Assembly: GCF_900113935.1 (NCBI RefSeq)
Contig: NZ_FORF01000013.1
Coordinates: forward strand, 1 to 64,000
DNA: 64,000 bases
Reading direction: 5' to 3'
Source: Aquamicrobium aerolatum DSM 21857
GTDB taxonomy: Bacteria; Pseudomonadota; Alphaproteobacteria; Rhizobiales; Rhizobiaceae
This document shows positions 45,521 through 59,093 of the stretch, one piece after another (the stretch's first letter is position 1; each line of letters opens with the position of its first letter). A model generated the notes under the pieces. It did no database searches and was not told the DNA's origin. It was given only the letters and a program-made list of their open reading frames with translations. Made by a program: the position numbers and the translations under genes.

Positions 45521-45580
45521 CTGTCCGATCGCTAGAGCATGCCGCGCCCGCTGTCCGATCGCTAGAGCATGCCGCGCCCG
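45521..45580. repeat. Perfect 30-bp tandem duplication upstream of the PBP1A gene
   Basis: Two identical 30-bp units occupy 45521-45550 and 45551-45580, each starting CTGTCCGATC and ending GCCGCGCCCG, with a partial trace of the unit just before. The repeat fills the leader of the minus-strand PBP1A gene and contains a CTAGAGCATGC stretch like that of dispersed rhizobial repeats. Confidence 0.9.
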
Positions 45581-45743
45581 CCTGATTTTCTCGGGACACG
45601 CGCATGCGGCATAACCAAAAAGGTGGAGCAGGTCAGCAGGGCGCTGACACGCCCGACATTCCGGCATCGGTGGCGATAGAGGTTAAATGCGGCAATTTAA
45701 TAATCTACTAAGCATCGCCTGAGGCCGCTGGTCCGGGCGATGA

Positions 45744-45777
45744 AACACCCCGCGGAATGGTGTCCGCGAGGTGTGTT
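45744..45777. terminator. Hairpin downstream of the glutamate dehydrogenase gene
   Basis: A 12-bp stem with one mismatch (ACACC-x-CGCGGA against TCCGCG-x-GGTGT) and a 6-nt loop. It begins 9 nt past the dehydrogenase stop on the minus strand, where a short TTTC follows. It separates the dehydrogenase from the PBP1A gene. Confidence 0.6.
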
Positions 45778-45785
45778 ATTCTTGC

Positions 45786-47051
45786 TCAGCTGGCGAAGAA
45801 GTTTTGCGTTCCATGTGCTTCGATTGCCTCGGCAAGACGGCTCAAAGCATGGACATAGGCAGCGGTCCGCATGGTCACGCCCTTTTGCTGGGACACTTCC
45901 CAGATCGCACGACCTTCGCGCTCCATGATGGTGCGCAGGCGTTCATGAATTTCCTCGACGGACCAGTAGAAGCCCTGGCGGTTCTGCACCCATTCGAAAT
46001 AGGAAACCGTGACGCCACCGGCATTTGCCAGGATGTCCGGGAGGACGATGACGCCGTTCTGTGCCAGGATTTCATCAGCTTCCGCGGTGATCGGACCGTT
46101 GGCCAGTTCGAGAACAAGCTGGGCCTTCACGGAGCCTGCGTTGTCCTCATCGATCATGTTCTCAAGCGCCGATGGCACCAGAAGCTCTGCTTCGACGCCG
46201 ACCAGATCGTGTCCGGCGAGAAATTCGTGGCCATGCTGTCCCACCGTGGAAACAACCGAATTCCCACTGGCTTTCGCAGCCAGAAGTGCGTCCAGGTTGA
46301 GCCCGGATGCGCAGTAAACGCCCCCTTCGGAATCGGACACAGCGACGATCTTGTGGCCATCACAGGCAAGCAGGCTGGAAATGTGCTGGCCGGCATTGCC
46401 GAACCCCTGCACCGCAACGCGGATCGAGGCGCCGAAGTTGAGGTCTTCCTTCAGATGGGAGACGAGGTAATAGCCGCCGCGTGCGGTAGCATCGCCACGA
46501 CCAAGCGAACCGCCCAGTGCAATCGGCTTGCCGGTAATGACGGCGGGAACCGTCTGGCCGACGATCTGGGCGTATTCATCCGCCATCCAGCCCATGATCA
46601 TGGAGTTGGTGTAGACGTCGGGCGCAGGAATGTCTCTGTCCGGCCCGATGATGCGCGAGAATGCCTGGATATAGGCGCGCGACAAGCGCTCCAGTTCTGT
46701 CTTCGACAGTTTGCGCGGGTCAACCTGTACCGCGCCCTTGCCGCCGCCGTAGGGCAGGTTCATCACCGCGCATTTGAAGGTCATCCAAAAGGCGAGGGTT
46801 TCGACTTCGTCGTCGGTTGAATCGGGGTGGAAGCGGATGCCTCCCTTGGTCGGTCCGCGTGTGTCATCATAGCGGCAGCGCCATGCCAGGAACGATTTTC
46901 GTGAGCCGTCATCCATGCGTATCATGAGACGGGCTTTGGTAGTTTCTCGCGGGAATTTCAGTTTCTCGATCACATCGGCGTCGATGTTGAGGTGGGCTGC
47001 AGCTGCATCCAAGCGGACGAGCGCGTTATCGAGAAGACTGTCTTCCGACAT
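45786..47051 (-). CDS. Glu/Leu/Phe/Val dehydrogenase (glutamate dehydrogenase type)
   Basis: A 421-residue amino acid dehydrogenase of the GudB/RocG-like hexameric class. The glycine-rich substrate loop NLPYGGGKGAVQVDPRKLS contains the substrate-binding lysine, and the IPAPDVYT block carries the catalytic aspartate. The Rossmann domain has VAVQGFGNAGQHIS. It most likely deaminates glutamate to 2-oxoglutarate with NAD, but the family also acts on branched and aromatic amino acids. Two adjacent ATGs exist; the second (47051) is better spaced from AGGAG than the first (47054). It is a single gene with its own terminator. Confidence 0.93.
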   Translation of the reverse strand: MSEDSLLDNALVRLDAAAAHLNIDADVIEKLKFPRETTKARLMIRMDDGSRKSFLAWRCRYDDTRGPTKGGIRFHPDSTDDEVETLAFWMTFKCAVMNLPYGGGKGAVQVDPRKLSKTELERLSRAYIQAFSRIIGPDRDIPAPDVYTNSMIMGWMADEYAQIVGQTVPAVITGKPIALGGSLGRGDATARGGYYLVSHLKEDLNFGASIRVAVQGFGNAGQHISSLLACDGHKIVAVSDSEGGVYCASGLNLDALLAAKASGNSVVSTVGQHGHEFLAGHDLVGVEAELLVPSALENMIDEDNAGSVKAQLVLELANGPITAEADEILAQNGVIVLPDILANAGGVTVSYFEWVQNRQGFYWSVEEIHERLRTIMEREGRAIWEVSQQKGVTMRTAAYVHALSRLAEAIEAHGTQNFFAS

Positions 47052-47384
47052 CATGGCTCCTGACGTGGTTAGAGAAACGTAGGTGCACTGCATAAAATAG
47101 AGGCAGCCGGAGCGCAAGAGGGGTCAGCAATGCTGACCTAATTTTATTGCTTTTTCGCCGCGTTATCGATCAGATTTGTCCATTTTCCTCCAGTCAAATA
47201 AGCGGAAAATGCCTCAAACTGCAAATTCCGGCGGTTTCCGCACTTTCTCATGCATCGCAAGAAAAGCTAAGGAAATGCCGGAATTGCGCCCCCGCGAAAC
47301 GAAAAAATCCCCCCTCGCATTGCCCGATAAGCGGGAGGCGAAGGAGGATTTCAGATTTTTCGCAAAAAGTGATCGGTTTTCCGG
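47052..47384. other. Intergenic region between gyrB and the dehydrogenase gene
   Basis: No gene is supported on either strand; short frames here lack ribosome sites and similarity. It is more AT-rich than its flanks and holds the gyrB terminator (47302-47353) and presumably the dehydrogenase promoter near the TAATTTTATTG around 47140. Confidence 0.5.
47302..47353 (-). terminator. Terminator of gyrB
   Basis: A long imperfect stem (AAATCC....TCGC at about 47305-47318 with its complement at 47338-47351, two mismatches) is followed on the minus strand by a T-run (A6 at 47302-47307 on plus). It lies about 32 nt after the gyrB stop. Confidence 0.65.
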
Positions 47385-51411
<4,027 letters not shown>

Positions 51412-51437
51412 GCGGACTGCGCCGCGCTGCTCGCCGT

Positions 51438-51815
51438 CTATGACCTGCCTTCAAAAATATTGGGGATGTGGACGGGCCAGCGACGCGGCAGGACGGCGAC
51501 CATGTCGAAACGGATGGACAGGCGTGCATGATCCGGCTGGCGCATGAGCCAGAGGTCCGCGGCGGCCTCAATCCTCTTCTCTGACATGCGGGTGACCGCG
51601 TCCATCGCGGCGGTGAGGGTGGGGCGCAGTTTTACCTCCACGACCAGCACCAGATCGCCGCGTCGCGCAATCAGGTCGATCTCGCCAAGACGCGTCTTGT
51701 AGCGTCGCGCGACGATGCGATAGCCCTTGAGCATCAACGCGATTGAGGCGAAGAACTCGCCGCGATGGCCGCGACGTTCGTTGAGTTGCCGGTCGGTGCG
51801 CCGGCTAGCTCCCAT
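51438..51815 (-). CDS. yraN: UPF0102 family protein YraN
   Basis: A 125-residue protein with the endonuclease-like UPF0102 fold: an N-terminal [49 protein letters not shown] carrying the E..D..EVK pattern of restriction-like nucleases. The cellular role is not established. Its start overlaps the rsmI stop by 11 nt, the usual gene pairing in alphaproteobacteria. It converges on the P450 gene. Confidence 0.92.
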   Translation of the reverse strand: MGASRRTDRQLNERRGHRGEFFASIALMLKGYRIVARRYKTRLGEIDLIARRGDLVLVVEVKLRPTLTAAMDAVTRMSEKRIEAAADLWLMRQPDHARLSIRFDMVAVLPRRWPVHIPNIFEGRS

Positions 51816-52704
51816 CGCCCTTCAGTTCCATGAGGCGACGATAAAGATCAGCCTTGCGAGCGCCTGTCATTCGGGCTGCCTCTCCCGCTGCCTTGGAGGC
51901 ACCCATCTCAGATGCCAGCGACAACAGGAGTGCGTCGATATCATCGCCGCTCGGTGCCTCGGCCTCAAGCGGAGGCCCGACGCAGATGACGATCTCGCCC
52001 CGGGGCGTGTCGGCTTTTGAATAGAAGTCGGCGAGCTCTGTCAGGGAGCCGCGGCGGAACTCCTCAAATGCCTTGGTCAGTTCGCGACCGATGGCGGCAG
52101 GGCGGTCGCCCAGTACCTCCAGCATGTCGGCCAGCGTATCGGCAAGACGGCGTGGCGATTCGTAAAAGATCAGCGTTGCCGGGGTGGCGCGAAGTTGTTC
52201 GAGCCGGGTCTTGCGCTGGCTCGACTTGGCGGGGAGAAACCCGGAAAACAGGAACGTATCGGAGGGGAGGCCCGATGCCGTCAGGGCTGAAAGCAACGCC
52301 GAGGCGCCGGGGATCGGGATCACCTTGCCACCGCCTGCCACAACTTCGCCAACGAGACGGAAACCCGGATCGGAGACCAGCGGCGTGCCCGCATCCGACA
52401 CCAGCGCGACGCTCTGACCAGACAGCACAGCCTCGACAAGGCGGGGGCCAGCCTCTGCCGCATTATGCTCATGGTAGGGCGTTGACCTGCGGCGGATACC
52501 ATAGCGGTCCAGCAGCACGCGGGTCACCCGTGTGTCCTCGCAGGCAAGGATATCGGCAGCCGCCAGCGTTTCGAGTGCGCGCACGGTGATGTCGGAAAGG
52601 TTGCCGATCGGGGTCGCGACGAGATAAAGCGCAGGCTCGATCGCGCGCGGCGTGAAGGACGCCTGACCGATTACATATCCCCGCTTACCGTCGATCTCGC
52701 TCAT
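51805..52704 (-). CDS. rsmI: 16S rRNA (cytidine(1402)-2'-O)-methyltransferase
   Basis: A 299-residue tetrapyrrole-methylase-fold enzyme that 2'-O-methylates C1402 of 16S rRNA using SAM. Hallmarks are [50 protein letters not shown] and [19 protein letters not shown] 52704 is preferred since AAGGA lies 6 nt upstream; ATG 52710 is too close to it. It overlaps yraN and follows hemW by 60 nt. Confidence 0.96.
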   Translation of the reverse strand: MSEIDGKRGYVIGQASFTPRAIEPALYLVATPIGNLSDITVRALETLAAADILACEDTRVTRVLLDRYGIRRRSTPYHEHNAAEAGPRLVEAVLSGQSVALVSDAGTPLVSDPGFRLVGEVVAGGGKVIPIPGASALLSALTASGLPSDTFLFSGFLPAKSSQRKTRLEQLRATPATLIFYESPRRLADTLADMLEVLGDRPAAIGRELTKAFEEFRRGSLTELADFYSKADTPRGEIVICVGPPLEAEAPSGDDIDALLLSLASEMGASKAAGEAARMTGARKADLYRRLMELKGDGS

Positions 52705-52764
52705 GATCATTCCTTGCCATGTCTGGCGATGCTTTCAAAGCCTTGGGCCTGAAAGGCAGATGTG

Positions 52765-53925
52765 TCAGATGGCGAGATCTGCGACGACCGCGTCGAGGAC
52801 GATCATCCCCGCCGAGGTGGCGCGCAGGCGCGAATTGCCGACGGGCGCGACCAGCGCCTCATCTTGCAGCGTGGCGATCCGCTTTGACGAAAGCGGCCGC
52901 CCCGAAAGCTGCTCGAAACGGGCAAGGTCGATGCCTTCGGTGAGGCGCAGGCCCATCATCAGGAACTCGTCGGCTTCCTCCGAGCGCGTCAGCGTCTCGC
53001 CGCCGATGATGCCGTGACCATGTTCCTCCACCAGCGCGGCCCAGGCTTCCGGTGACTTCTCGGTGAAGGTGACGATCCGCTGGCCATCTTGAAGGAAACG
53101 GCCATGCGCGCCGGGGCCGATGCCGACATATTCGCCATAACGCCAGTAGACCAGATTGTGTCGGCTTTCTGCGCCCGGCTTTGCGTGATTGGAAATCTCG
53201 TATGCCGGCAGGCCACCCGCAGCCGTGACCTCTTGCGTGACCTGATAGAGGTCGGCGGAGTGGTCGGGGCTGGGCATTTCGAACTTTCCCGCCTTGTGCA
53301 GCAGGTGGAATCGCGTGCCTTCCTCGATCGTCAACTGGTAGAGCGACAGATGATCTGCGGCATGGCCGATGGCCTGCTCCAGTTCCTGTTCCCACGCTTC
53401 AAGCGTCTGGCCGGGGCGGGCATAGATCAGGTCGAACGACAGGCGCGGGAAGGTGTCGCGCGCCAGCCGGATCGCACCCAGTGCCTGCTCGACCGAGTGC
53501 AGCCGTCCGAGGAAACGCAGATCCGCATCGTTGAGTGCTTGAACGCCGAGCGAGACGCGATTGACGCCCGCATCACGGTATCCTCTGAAGCGGGCAGCTT
53601 CGACCGATGAGGGGTTGGCTTCGAGCGTGACCTCGATGCCGTTCGGCACGCTCCAGTTGGCAGCAACCGCGTCGAGAACAGCAGCCACGGTCTGCGGTTG
53701 CATCAGCGATGGCGTGCCGCCGCCAAGAAAGATCGACGTCACCTCACGCGGGCCGGTGCGCTGGCGCATCGTTGCCATTTCACGGGCAAAGGCAGCAGCG
53801 AAGCGTTCTTCATCGATCTTGTGATGGCGGACATGGCTGTTGAAGTCGCAATATGGGCATTTGGCCGCGCAGAACGGCCAGTGGACATAGATGCCGAAGC
53901 CCGGCTGACGGTCGTCGGGGATCAT
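52765..53925 (-). CDS. hemW: Radical SAM heme chaperone HemW
   Basis: A 386-residue radical SAM protein related to coproporphyrinogen III oxidase HemN but now viewed as a heme chaperone. The cluster motif is CAAKCPYC (C19, C23, C26), followed by [10 protein letters not shown]. The Cys of HemN-type CxxxCxxCxC is absent (CDF), as expected for HemW. A C-terminal HemN-like domain follows. ATG 53925 overlaps the rdgB stop by 4 nt, so the two are coupled; upstream in-frame sequence is not conserved. Confidence 0.95.
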   Translation of the reverse strand: MIPDDRQPGFGIYVHWPFCAAKCPYCDFNSHVRHHKIDEERFAAAFAREMATMRQRTGPREVTSIFLGGGTPSLMQPQTVAAVLDAVAANWSVPNGIEVTLEANPSSVEAARFRGYRDAGVNRVSLGVQALNDADLRFLGRLHSVEQALGAIRLARDTFPRLSFDLIYARPGQTLEAWEQELEQAIGHAADHLSLYQLTIEEGTRFHLLHKAGKFEMPSPDHSADLYQVTQEVTAAGGLPAYEISNHAKPGAESRHNLVYWRYGEYVGIGPGAHGRFLQDGQRIVTFTEKSPEAWAALVEEHGHGIIGGETLTRSEEADEFLMMGLRLTEGIDLARFEQLSGRPLSSKRIATLQDEALVAPVGNSRLRATSAGMIVLDAVVADLAI

Positions 53926-54557
53926 TTTTCGCCCAGAAGTGCGTGTTTGAATTTCTCGAAGGCGCGGGCGCGGTGCGACAGCGGCGTATCTGTGCCGTGC
54001 TTTTCGTGCGGCTCCATTTCGCCGAAGGTCACGTCGAAGCCTTCCGGCTGGAACATCGGGTCGTAGCCGAAGCCCTTGCCACCGCGCGGCGGCCACACCA
54101 GATGGCCCTCGACTTCGCCACGGAAATAATCGGCATGGCCATCGGGCCAGGCAAGGCACAGCACCGAGACGAACCGGCCTGTGCGCTTTTCCGGGGTGAG
54201 CGCGCCGACGGCGACCAGCTTTTCCTGCGTATTGCGCATCGCCATATCGAAATCGCGCGTCCCGTCGCCGGTTTCCGCCCAGTCTGCAGTGTAAACGCCG
54301 GGCGCCTTGGCGAGCGCGTCAGCTTCAAGGCCGCTATCGTCGGACAGGGCAGGCAGCCCGGTCGCCGAGGCGGCGGCGAACGCCTTGATGTAAGCGTTTT
54401 CCTCGAAGGTGGTGCCGGTTTCGGCAGGCTCCGGTAGGCCGTAGTCGGCAGCCGACTTGGCTTCAAAGCCGTAGGGGCCGATCAGTTCCTCGATCTCGAC
54501 AAGTTTGCCCTTGTTGTGGCTGGCCACGACAATCTTCCGGTTTTCGAGCTGACGCAT
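53922..54557 (-). CDS. rdgB: XTP/dITP diphosphatase (non-canonical purine NTP pyrophosphatase)
   Basis: A 211-residue Ham1/RdgB enzyme that removes dITP and XTP from the nucleotide pool. The substrate loop [15 protein letters not shown] begins the protein, [10 protein letters not shown] carries the catalytic aspartate, and the C-terminal [12 protein letters not shown] and [10 protein letters not shown] are typical. It overlaps hemW by 4 nt and starts right next to the stop of the VOC gene upstream. Confidence 0.97.
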   Translation of the reverse strand: MRQLENRKIVVASHNKGKLVEIEELIGPYGFEAKSAADYGLPEPAETGTTFEENAYIKAFAAASATGLPALSDDSGLEADALAKAPGVYTADWAETGDGTRDFDMAMRNTQEKLVAVGALTPEKRTGRFVSVLCLAWPDGHADYFRGEVEGHLVWPPRGGKGFGYDPMFQPEGFDVTFGEMEPHEKHGTDTPLSHRARAFEKFKHALLGEK

Positions 54558-54968
54558 TCAAAGTCCCCAGATTTTCGGTTCGGCGATCTCGAGCGAGTTG
54601 CCCGCCGGATCGCGAAAATAGATTGAACGCCCGCCTTGCGGCCATTTCAGTTCGGCCTCGATGCCGACATCATGCCGGCGCAGATGGGCTTTCCAGTGTT
54701 CGATTTCAGCGGCCGTGCCACGAAAACACAGATGGCCTGCGCCGCTGGTGCCGTGCGGCGGGACGGCGAGGCGGGCATCGGGTGCGGGCGGCTCTACAGT
54801 CTTTTGCGCATTGAACAGCAATAGAACGCCGTCGCCGCAGCGAAAGAACACGTGCCGGTCTGCCACTTTGGCAATCCGCTCCAATCCCATCACCGTGGCA
54901 TAAAACGATTCTGCCGCGTCGAGATCGTCGACGTAGAGCGCAGATTCGAGAATGCCGGACGGGGTCAT
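54558..54968 (-). CDS. VOC family protein (glyoxalase-like)
   Basis: A 136-residue single VOC-fold protein: ILESALYVDDLDAAESFYATVMGLERI at the start, then FRCGDGVLLLF, HLCFRG and the C-terminal RSIYFRDPAGNSLEIAEP. The metal-type residues (H in GHLCF, E in LEIAE) suggest a metal-dependent dioxygenase, glyoxalase or resistance protein; the reaction is unknown. It is inserted between rph and rdgB, abutting the latter, in an otherwise housekeeping operon. ATG 54968 is used because the family starts there. Confidence 0.88.
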   Translation of the reverse strand: MTPSGILESALYVDDLDAAESFYATVMGLERIAKVADRHVFFRCGDGVLLLFNAQKTVEPPAPDARLAVPPHGTSGAGHLCFRGTAAEIEHWKAHLRRHDVGIEAELKWPQGGRSIYFRDPAGNSLEIAEPKIWGL

Positions 54969-55036
54969 GAAGCTGTCCCAACGACGGGTTGAATGTGGGG
55001 TGCGCTCTTCGAGGCTCGAAGGGCGCACGCCACGGA

Positions 55037-55753
55037 TCAGGCGATCGCCATCTTCTGCAGATTGACGAGGCGGGCAATGCCATTCTTGGCAAGGCCCATC
55101 AGGGCGGCGAACTGCTCTTCGCTGAACGGCTCGCCCTCGGCGGTGCCCTGAACTTCAACGATGCCGCCCTTGCCGGTCATGATGAAGTTGGCGTCGGTAT
55201 CGGCTGACGAATCCTCGTCGTAGTCGAGGTCGATGACAGGCGTTCCATTGTAGAGGCCGCAGGAGATTGCAGCGACATGGTCCTTCAGGACTTTCTGCAC
55301 GCTGACCATCTGACGGGTTTCCATCCACTTCAGGCAGTCATAGAGCGCGACGAAACCACCGGTGATCGCGGCGGTGCGGGTGCCGCCATCAGCCTGGATG
55401 ACATCGCAGTCGACTGTAATCTGGACTTCGCCGAGCGCTTGCAGGTCAACGACAGCGCGCAAAGAGCGACCGATCAGGCGCTGGATCTCGAGCGTGCGTC
55501 CGCCCTGCTTGCCGGAAGATGCCTCGCGACGCATCCGATCGCCTGTGGAGCGCGGCAGCATGCCGTATTCTGCCGTGACCCAGCCCTTGCCGGAATTGCG
55601 CAACCATGGCGGGACTCGCTCTTCGAGGCTGGCGGTGCACAGCACATGCGTGTCGCCGAATTTGACGAGGCAAGAGCCCTCGGCATGTTTCGACACGCCG
55701 CGCTCGAAGGAAATTGCCCGCATCTCGTCGGGCTGGCGCTTGGATGGCCGCAT
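55037..55753 (-). CDS. rph: Ribonuclease PH
   Basis: A 238-residue phosphorolytic 3' exoribonuclease that trims tRNA precursors. Landmarks are [50 protein letters not shown] and [16 protein letters not shown], with [19 protein letters not shown] near the end. ATG 55753 follows a GGAAGAG-type site. It is divergent from hrcA, a conserved arrangement in this order, and heads the rph-VOC-rdgB-hemW string. Confidence 0.97.
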   Translation of the reverse strand: MRPSKRQPDEMRAISFERGVSKHAEGSCLVKFGDTHVLCTASLEERVPPWLRNSGKGWVTAEYGMLPRSTGDRMRREASSGKQGGRTLEIQRLIGRSLRAVVDLQALGEVQITVDCDVIQADGGTRTAAITGGFVALYDCLKWMETRQMVSVQKVLKDHVAAISCGLYNGTPVIDLDYDEDSSADTDANFIMTGKGGIVEVQGTAEGEPFSEEQFAALMGLAKNGIARLVNLQKMAIA

Positions 55754-55882
55754 ATTGGTCTCTTCCGATCCTTTACGATTTGAGGGGCTTGTAGCCCCAG
55801 TTCGGCCCGCGACGCAAAGGAAAAGGGCTTTGACAGAAGTTTGGCAGCCTTTGCGTCGTGATGGTAAGGGATTATATCTTCG

Positions 55883-56977
55883 ATGATGAAGGAAGCGAGA
55901 CAAACGATGACAAGGCCTCTGTTGGAGCAGCAGCTGCAGTCACTCGATTCGCGCTCACGCGATATTTTCAGGATCATCGTCGACAATTATCTTCGCGATG
56001 GCGAGCCCGTGGGCTCGCGCAGCCTGTCGCGTCTGCTGCCTCAGACACTGTCCCCGGCGACGATCCGCAACGTGATGAGCGATCTCGAACATCTGGGTTT
56101 GATCTATGCGCCGCATGTGTCTGCCGGACGCTTGCCGACACAGGCCGGCCTGCGTTTTTTCGTCGATGCATTCATGGAGCTGGGTGACCTTTCCGACGAC
56201 GAGCGCAGAGGTATCGAGACACAGGTCAAGGCATCCGGCAGCGGCGCAACGCTGGAGCATATGCTGACCGAGGCGAGCCAGATGCTGTCGGGCATGTCGC
56301 GCGGGGCCGGGGTCGTTCTCACCACAAAAAGCGAAGTGCCGCTCAAGCACATCGAATTCATCCAGCTGGAGCCGACAAAGGCACTGACCGTGCTGGTGTC
56401 ACAAAATGGCGACGTCGAAAACCGGGTGGTGGACCTGCCCGTCGGGGTCACGACGTCGCAACTCCACGAAGCGTCGAATTTTCTCAATGCTCATATCCGT
56501 GGGCGCACATTGGCGGAAGCGCGCAGCGAGATCGGGCGTTTGAAAGAGGAAACCCGCGCGGCGCTCGATGCCTTGTCGCAGGATCTCGTCGAGCGCGGGC
56601 TTGCCGTCTGGGCCGGCACCGAGAGTGGCTTACCGTCGCGTCTGATCGTGAGGGGGCGGGCCAATTTGCTCGAAAATGTGACCGCGCAGGGCGACATCGA
56701 GTTGTTGCGTCACCTGTTTGATGATCTTGAGACCAAGGATGGCATGATGCAATTGCTTGATCTGGCCGAAGAGGGACATGGCGTGCGCATCTTCATCGGC
56801 TCGGAAAACAAGCTGTTTTCGCTGTCGGGGTCATCATTGGTGGTCGCGCCCTATCGTGACAAGGATTCGCGGGTCGTCGGGGCGCTGGGGGTGATCGGAC
56901 CCACGAGGCTCAATTATGCGCGAATCGTGCCGATGGTCGACTACACGGCGCAGATCATCAGCCGTTTGCTGCGCTGA
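55883..56977 (+). CDS. hrcA: Heat-inducible transcription repressor HrcA
   Basis: A 364-residue repressor (356 if ATG 55907 is the start) of class I heat-shock genes that binds CIRCE elements and needs GroEL for activity. The winged HTH is at about 15-85 ([36 protein letters not shown]), followed by a GAF-like domain and the C-terminal [23 protein letters not shown] see no CIRCE in this window, so its targets (groESL) lie elsewhere. It is divergent from rph; grpE follows in the same direction after the opposing nuclease gene. Confidence 0.95.
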   Translation: MMKEARQTMTRPLLEQQLQSLDSRSRDIFRIIVDNYLRDGEPVGSRSLSRLLPQTLSPATIRNVMSDLEHLGLIYAPHVSAGRLPTQAGLRFFVDAFMELGDLSDDERRGIETQVKASGSGATLEHMLTEASQMLSGMSRGAGVVLTTKSEVPLKHIEFIQLEPTKALTVLVSQNGDVENRVVDLPVGVTTSQLHEASNFLNAHIRGRTLAEARSEIGRLKEETRAALDALSQDLVERGLAVWAGTESGLPSRLIVRGRANLLENVTAQGDIELLRHLFDDLETKDGMMQLLDLAEEGHGVRIFIGSENKLFSLSGSSLVVAPYRDKDSRVVGALGVIGPTRLNYARIVPMVDYTAQIISRLLR

Positions 56978-56980
56978 GCC

Positions 56981-57550
56981 TCAGCTGCACCATTGCTCCT
57001 TGCGTCCGCGCCATGGACGCGCCAGTCCTTCGCGAACGAGGATGTCGCCGGCCTCGCCGATCGGCGTTACCGCCCGCGCCAGCGTGCGACCATACCGGTC
57101 CGTGCCACGGCGCTGGAGTGCAAAATTCTGCCCCGACAGAAGTTCGCTGAGACGGCGCGTTGCGCGCTGTGCCAGATCACGTTCATAGGCGCAGGCGCCC
57201 TTGATCTCCGGCGCGTCGATACCCTCGAGACGTATTTTTTCGCCGGACACCCAGAACGTGTCTCCGTCAACGACGCAGGAGATGCGTCTGCCGCTGCCGC
57301 ATAGCGGCATCGGGCGGACCATGCCGACCAGTGCGACCGGGCGGGGTACATCATTTTTCGCGGTCGCGGGCAGCATCTCCCTGACCGAAGATGGAAGTGA
57401 AGAGACGATCCCTGGCAGGATCGATTCAAATCGTGCAGGTTCAAGACCGATGGCGGCAGCGATGGCGAGTGCGCCGAACAGCCCCGCGGTACGAAAAGCC
57501 CGCAATGGGGAGCGTTGCCTGCGACGCCTTGAAGGTCTGCGCTTCATCAT
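56981..57550 (-). CDS. Staphylococcal nuclease-like (SNase) protein with N-terminal anchor
   Basis: A 189-residue protein. A basic N-terminus and one hydrophobic helix (about 17-36) suggest an inner-membrane anchor or signal. The C-terminal SNase domain (about 90-189) has CVVDGDTFWVSGEKIRLEGIDAPEIKG and GTDRYGRTLARA, with the catalytic Arg/Glu/Arg pattern plausible. Several cysteines suggest a disulfide-bonded, periplasmic protein. It lies on the minus strand between hrcA and grpE, 3 nt past the hrcA stop in convergent orientation, and is not part of the heat-shock set. Confidence 0.88.
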   Translation of the reverse strand: MMKRRPSRRRRQRSPLRAFRTAGLFGALAIAAAIGLEPARFESILPGIVSSLPSSVREMLPATAKNDVPRPVALVGMVRPMPLCGSGRRISCVVDGDTFWVSGEKIRLEGIDAPEIKGACAYERDLAQRATRRLSELLSGQNFALQRRGTDRYGRTLARAVTPIGEAGDILVREGLARPWRGRKEQWCS

Positions 57551-57731
57551 CTGTCCTGCCGCGTACCCTGATCGGAAAGGTTCGGGTAACAGGGCGAGGT
57601 TTCGAAAGACTTAGCACTTTGGGCATGCACGACCGGCAGGAGTGGCCGATTTCGCTTTCTTCCCTTGATTTTCGAGCGTCAAACCTCGATATCGGGCGCA
57701 ACTTCAAGAACCATTGCAAATGGGGTCATCG

Positions 57732-58403
57732 ATGAGCGAACAGCCCAAAGACGAACGTGCACCCGAGCAGACTGCAGCTGAAAGCGAATATGCTCAGACG
57801 GCGGCAACTGGCGAAGCCTTTCAGGCTGAAATAGATGCACACAGCCAGACAGCCGACTATGAAGCAGTGGTGCGGCTCGTCAAGGAAAACGAGGAATACA
57901 AGGATCGCGCGCTGCGTTTGGCAGCCGAGATGGAGAATCTGCGTCGGCGCACTGCGCGCGATGTGCAGGATGCGCGCGCCTATGCGATTGCGAATTTCGC
58001 CCGTGAGATGCTGCAGGTCTCTGACAATCTGACACGAGCGCTCGATGCTATTCCAGCGGAAGCGAAGGAAAGCGGCGACGCCGGTTTCAAGGCCCTGATC
58101 GAAGGGGTCGAACTGACAGGGCGCTCGATGCTGTCCGCGCTGGAGCGCCACGGCGTCAAGAAGCTCGATCCGGAAGGTGAGAAATTCGACCCGAATTTCC
58201 ACCAGGCAATGTTCGAGGTACCAAATCCCGACATTGCAAGCGGCACGGTCGTCCAGGTCGTGCAGACCGGTTTCGTCATCGGCGACCGGGTGCTGCGTCC
58301 GGCGATGGTTGGTGTTTCCAAAGGTGGACCCAAGCAGGTGGCCGAGCCCTCGACGCCGGTCGAGCCGGGACCGCCCAATGAACAGGCAGAAAAAGACGCC
58401 TGA
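57732..58403 (+). CDS. grpE: Nucleotide exchange factor GrpE
   Basis: A 223-residue co-chaperone that releases ADP from DnaK. A long acidic/helical N-terminus precedes the dimerising coiled coil ([34 protein letters not shown]) and the beta-wing domain [15 protein letters not shown]...[31 protein letters not shown] 57732 is used; upstream ATG 57720 and TTG 57714 are in frame but unsupported. A CTTG at 57664 with CGATAT at 57687 is weakly heat-shock-promoter-like. Confidence 0.96.
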   Translation: MSEQPKDERAPEQTAAESEYAQTAATGEAFQAEIDAHSQTADYEAVVRLVKENEEYKDRALRLAAEMENLRRRTARDVQDARAYAIANFAREMLQVSDNLTRALDAIPAEAKESGDAGFKALIEGVELTGRSMLSALERHGVKKLDPEGEKFDPNFHQAMFEVPNPDIASGTVVQVVQTGFVIGDRVLRPAMVGVSKGGPKQVAEPSTPVEPGPPNEQAEKDA

Positions 58404-58457
58404 TCGTGCTCTTTCTCCCTTCGTCGCCTTCCGCTACATCTGCCAGGGGAGGCGACG

Positions 58458-59090
58458 ATGGACCAGATCATCTTCTTTGACTATGCGGGTATCGCGGTTT
58501 TCGCCGCAACAGGTGCCCTTGCTGCGTCACGCAAACAGATCGACATTATCGGCTTTCTGTTTTTTGCCGGCCTGACGGGCGTCGGCGGCGGCACATTGCG
58601 CGATCTGATCCTCGGCGTGCCGGTGTTCTGGATTCAGAACCACGACTATCTGATCGTTTGCTGCGCCGTTGCGGTGCTTGTCTATTTCACGTCCCATCTC
58701 GTGGAATCGCGTTACAAGCTCTTGCTGTGGCTGGATGCCATAGGGCTTGCGGCCTACAGCGTATTCGGCGCGTGGAAAGGTCTGGTCGTAACGGGCTCGG
58801 GGCTGGTCGCGGTTGTCATGGGAATTCTGACCGCGACGTTTGGCGGTATCCTGCGCGACCAGATTGCCGGGGAACCTTCGGTGTTGATGCGGCGCGAGGT
58901 GTACATCACGGCTGCGATGGCTGGAGCCGTGATGTTTACAGTGATCTATATCGCTCAACTGCCTCTGCTGGTGGCCGCTCTTTCCGGTTTCCTCGTCGCT
59001 CTGGCAATCCGTGGCGGTGCGATCCGCTATGGCTGGTCGCTTCCCGCCTACAAGGCGAGGCCCGGCAGGAGACCGGAAGACATCCCCTGA
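58458..59090 (+). CDS. TRIC family (UPF0126) membrane protein
   Basis: A 210-residue inner-membrane protein with seven predicted helices, the prokaryotic TRIC cation-channel (YicG/UPF0126) family. The two half-repeats each carry a glycine-rich motif with RD (TGVGGGTLRDLILG and ATFGGILRDQIAGE), the pore-lining signature. It has a GGGGAGG ribosome site. It follows grpE by 54 nt in the same direction. Ion selectivity and physiological role are not deducible. Confidence 0.93.
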   Translation: MDQIIFFDYAGIAVFAATGALAASRKQIDIIGFLFFAGLTGVGGGTLRDLILGVPVFWIQNHDYLIVCCAVAVLVYFTSHLVESRYKLLLWLDAIGLAAYSVFGAWKGLVVTGSGLVAVVMGILTATFGGILRDQIAGEPSVLMRREVYITAAMAGAVMFTVIYIAQLPLLVAALSGFLVALAIRGGAIRYGWSLPAYKARPGRRPEDIP

Positions 59091-59093
59091 CGG

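Noticed and set aside
57608-57650. TTAGCACT near grpE as a CIRCE half-site
   Set aside because: The partner GAGTGCTAA is missing; only GAGTG is found, and at about 20 nt instead of 9, so it is not a CIRCE.
57664-57692. Heat-shock promoter for grpE
   Set aside because: CTTG is present but the -10 (CTCGATAT) departs from the C-Y-TATNT pattern at key positions; kept only as a remark.
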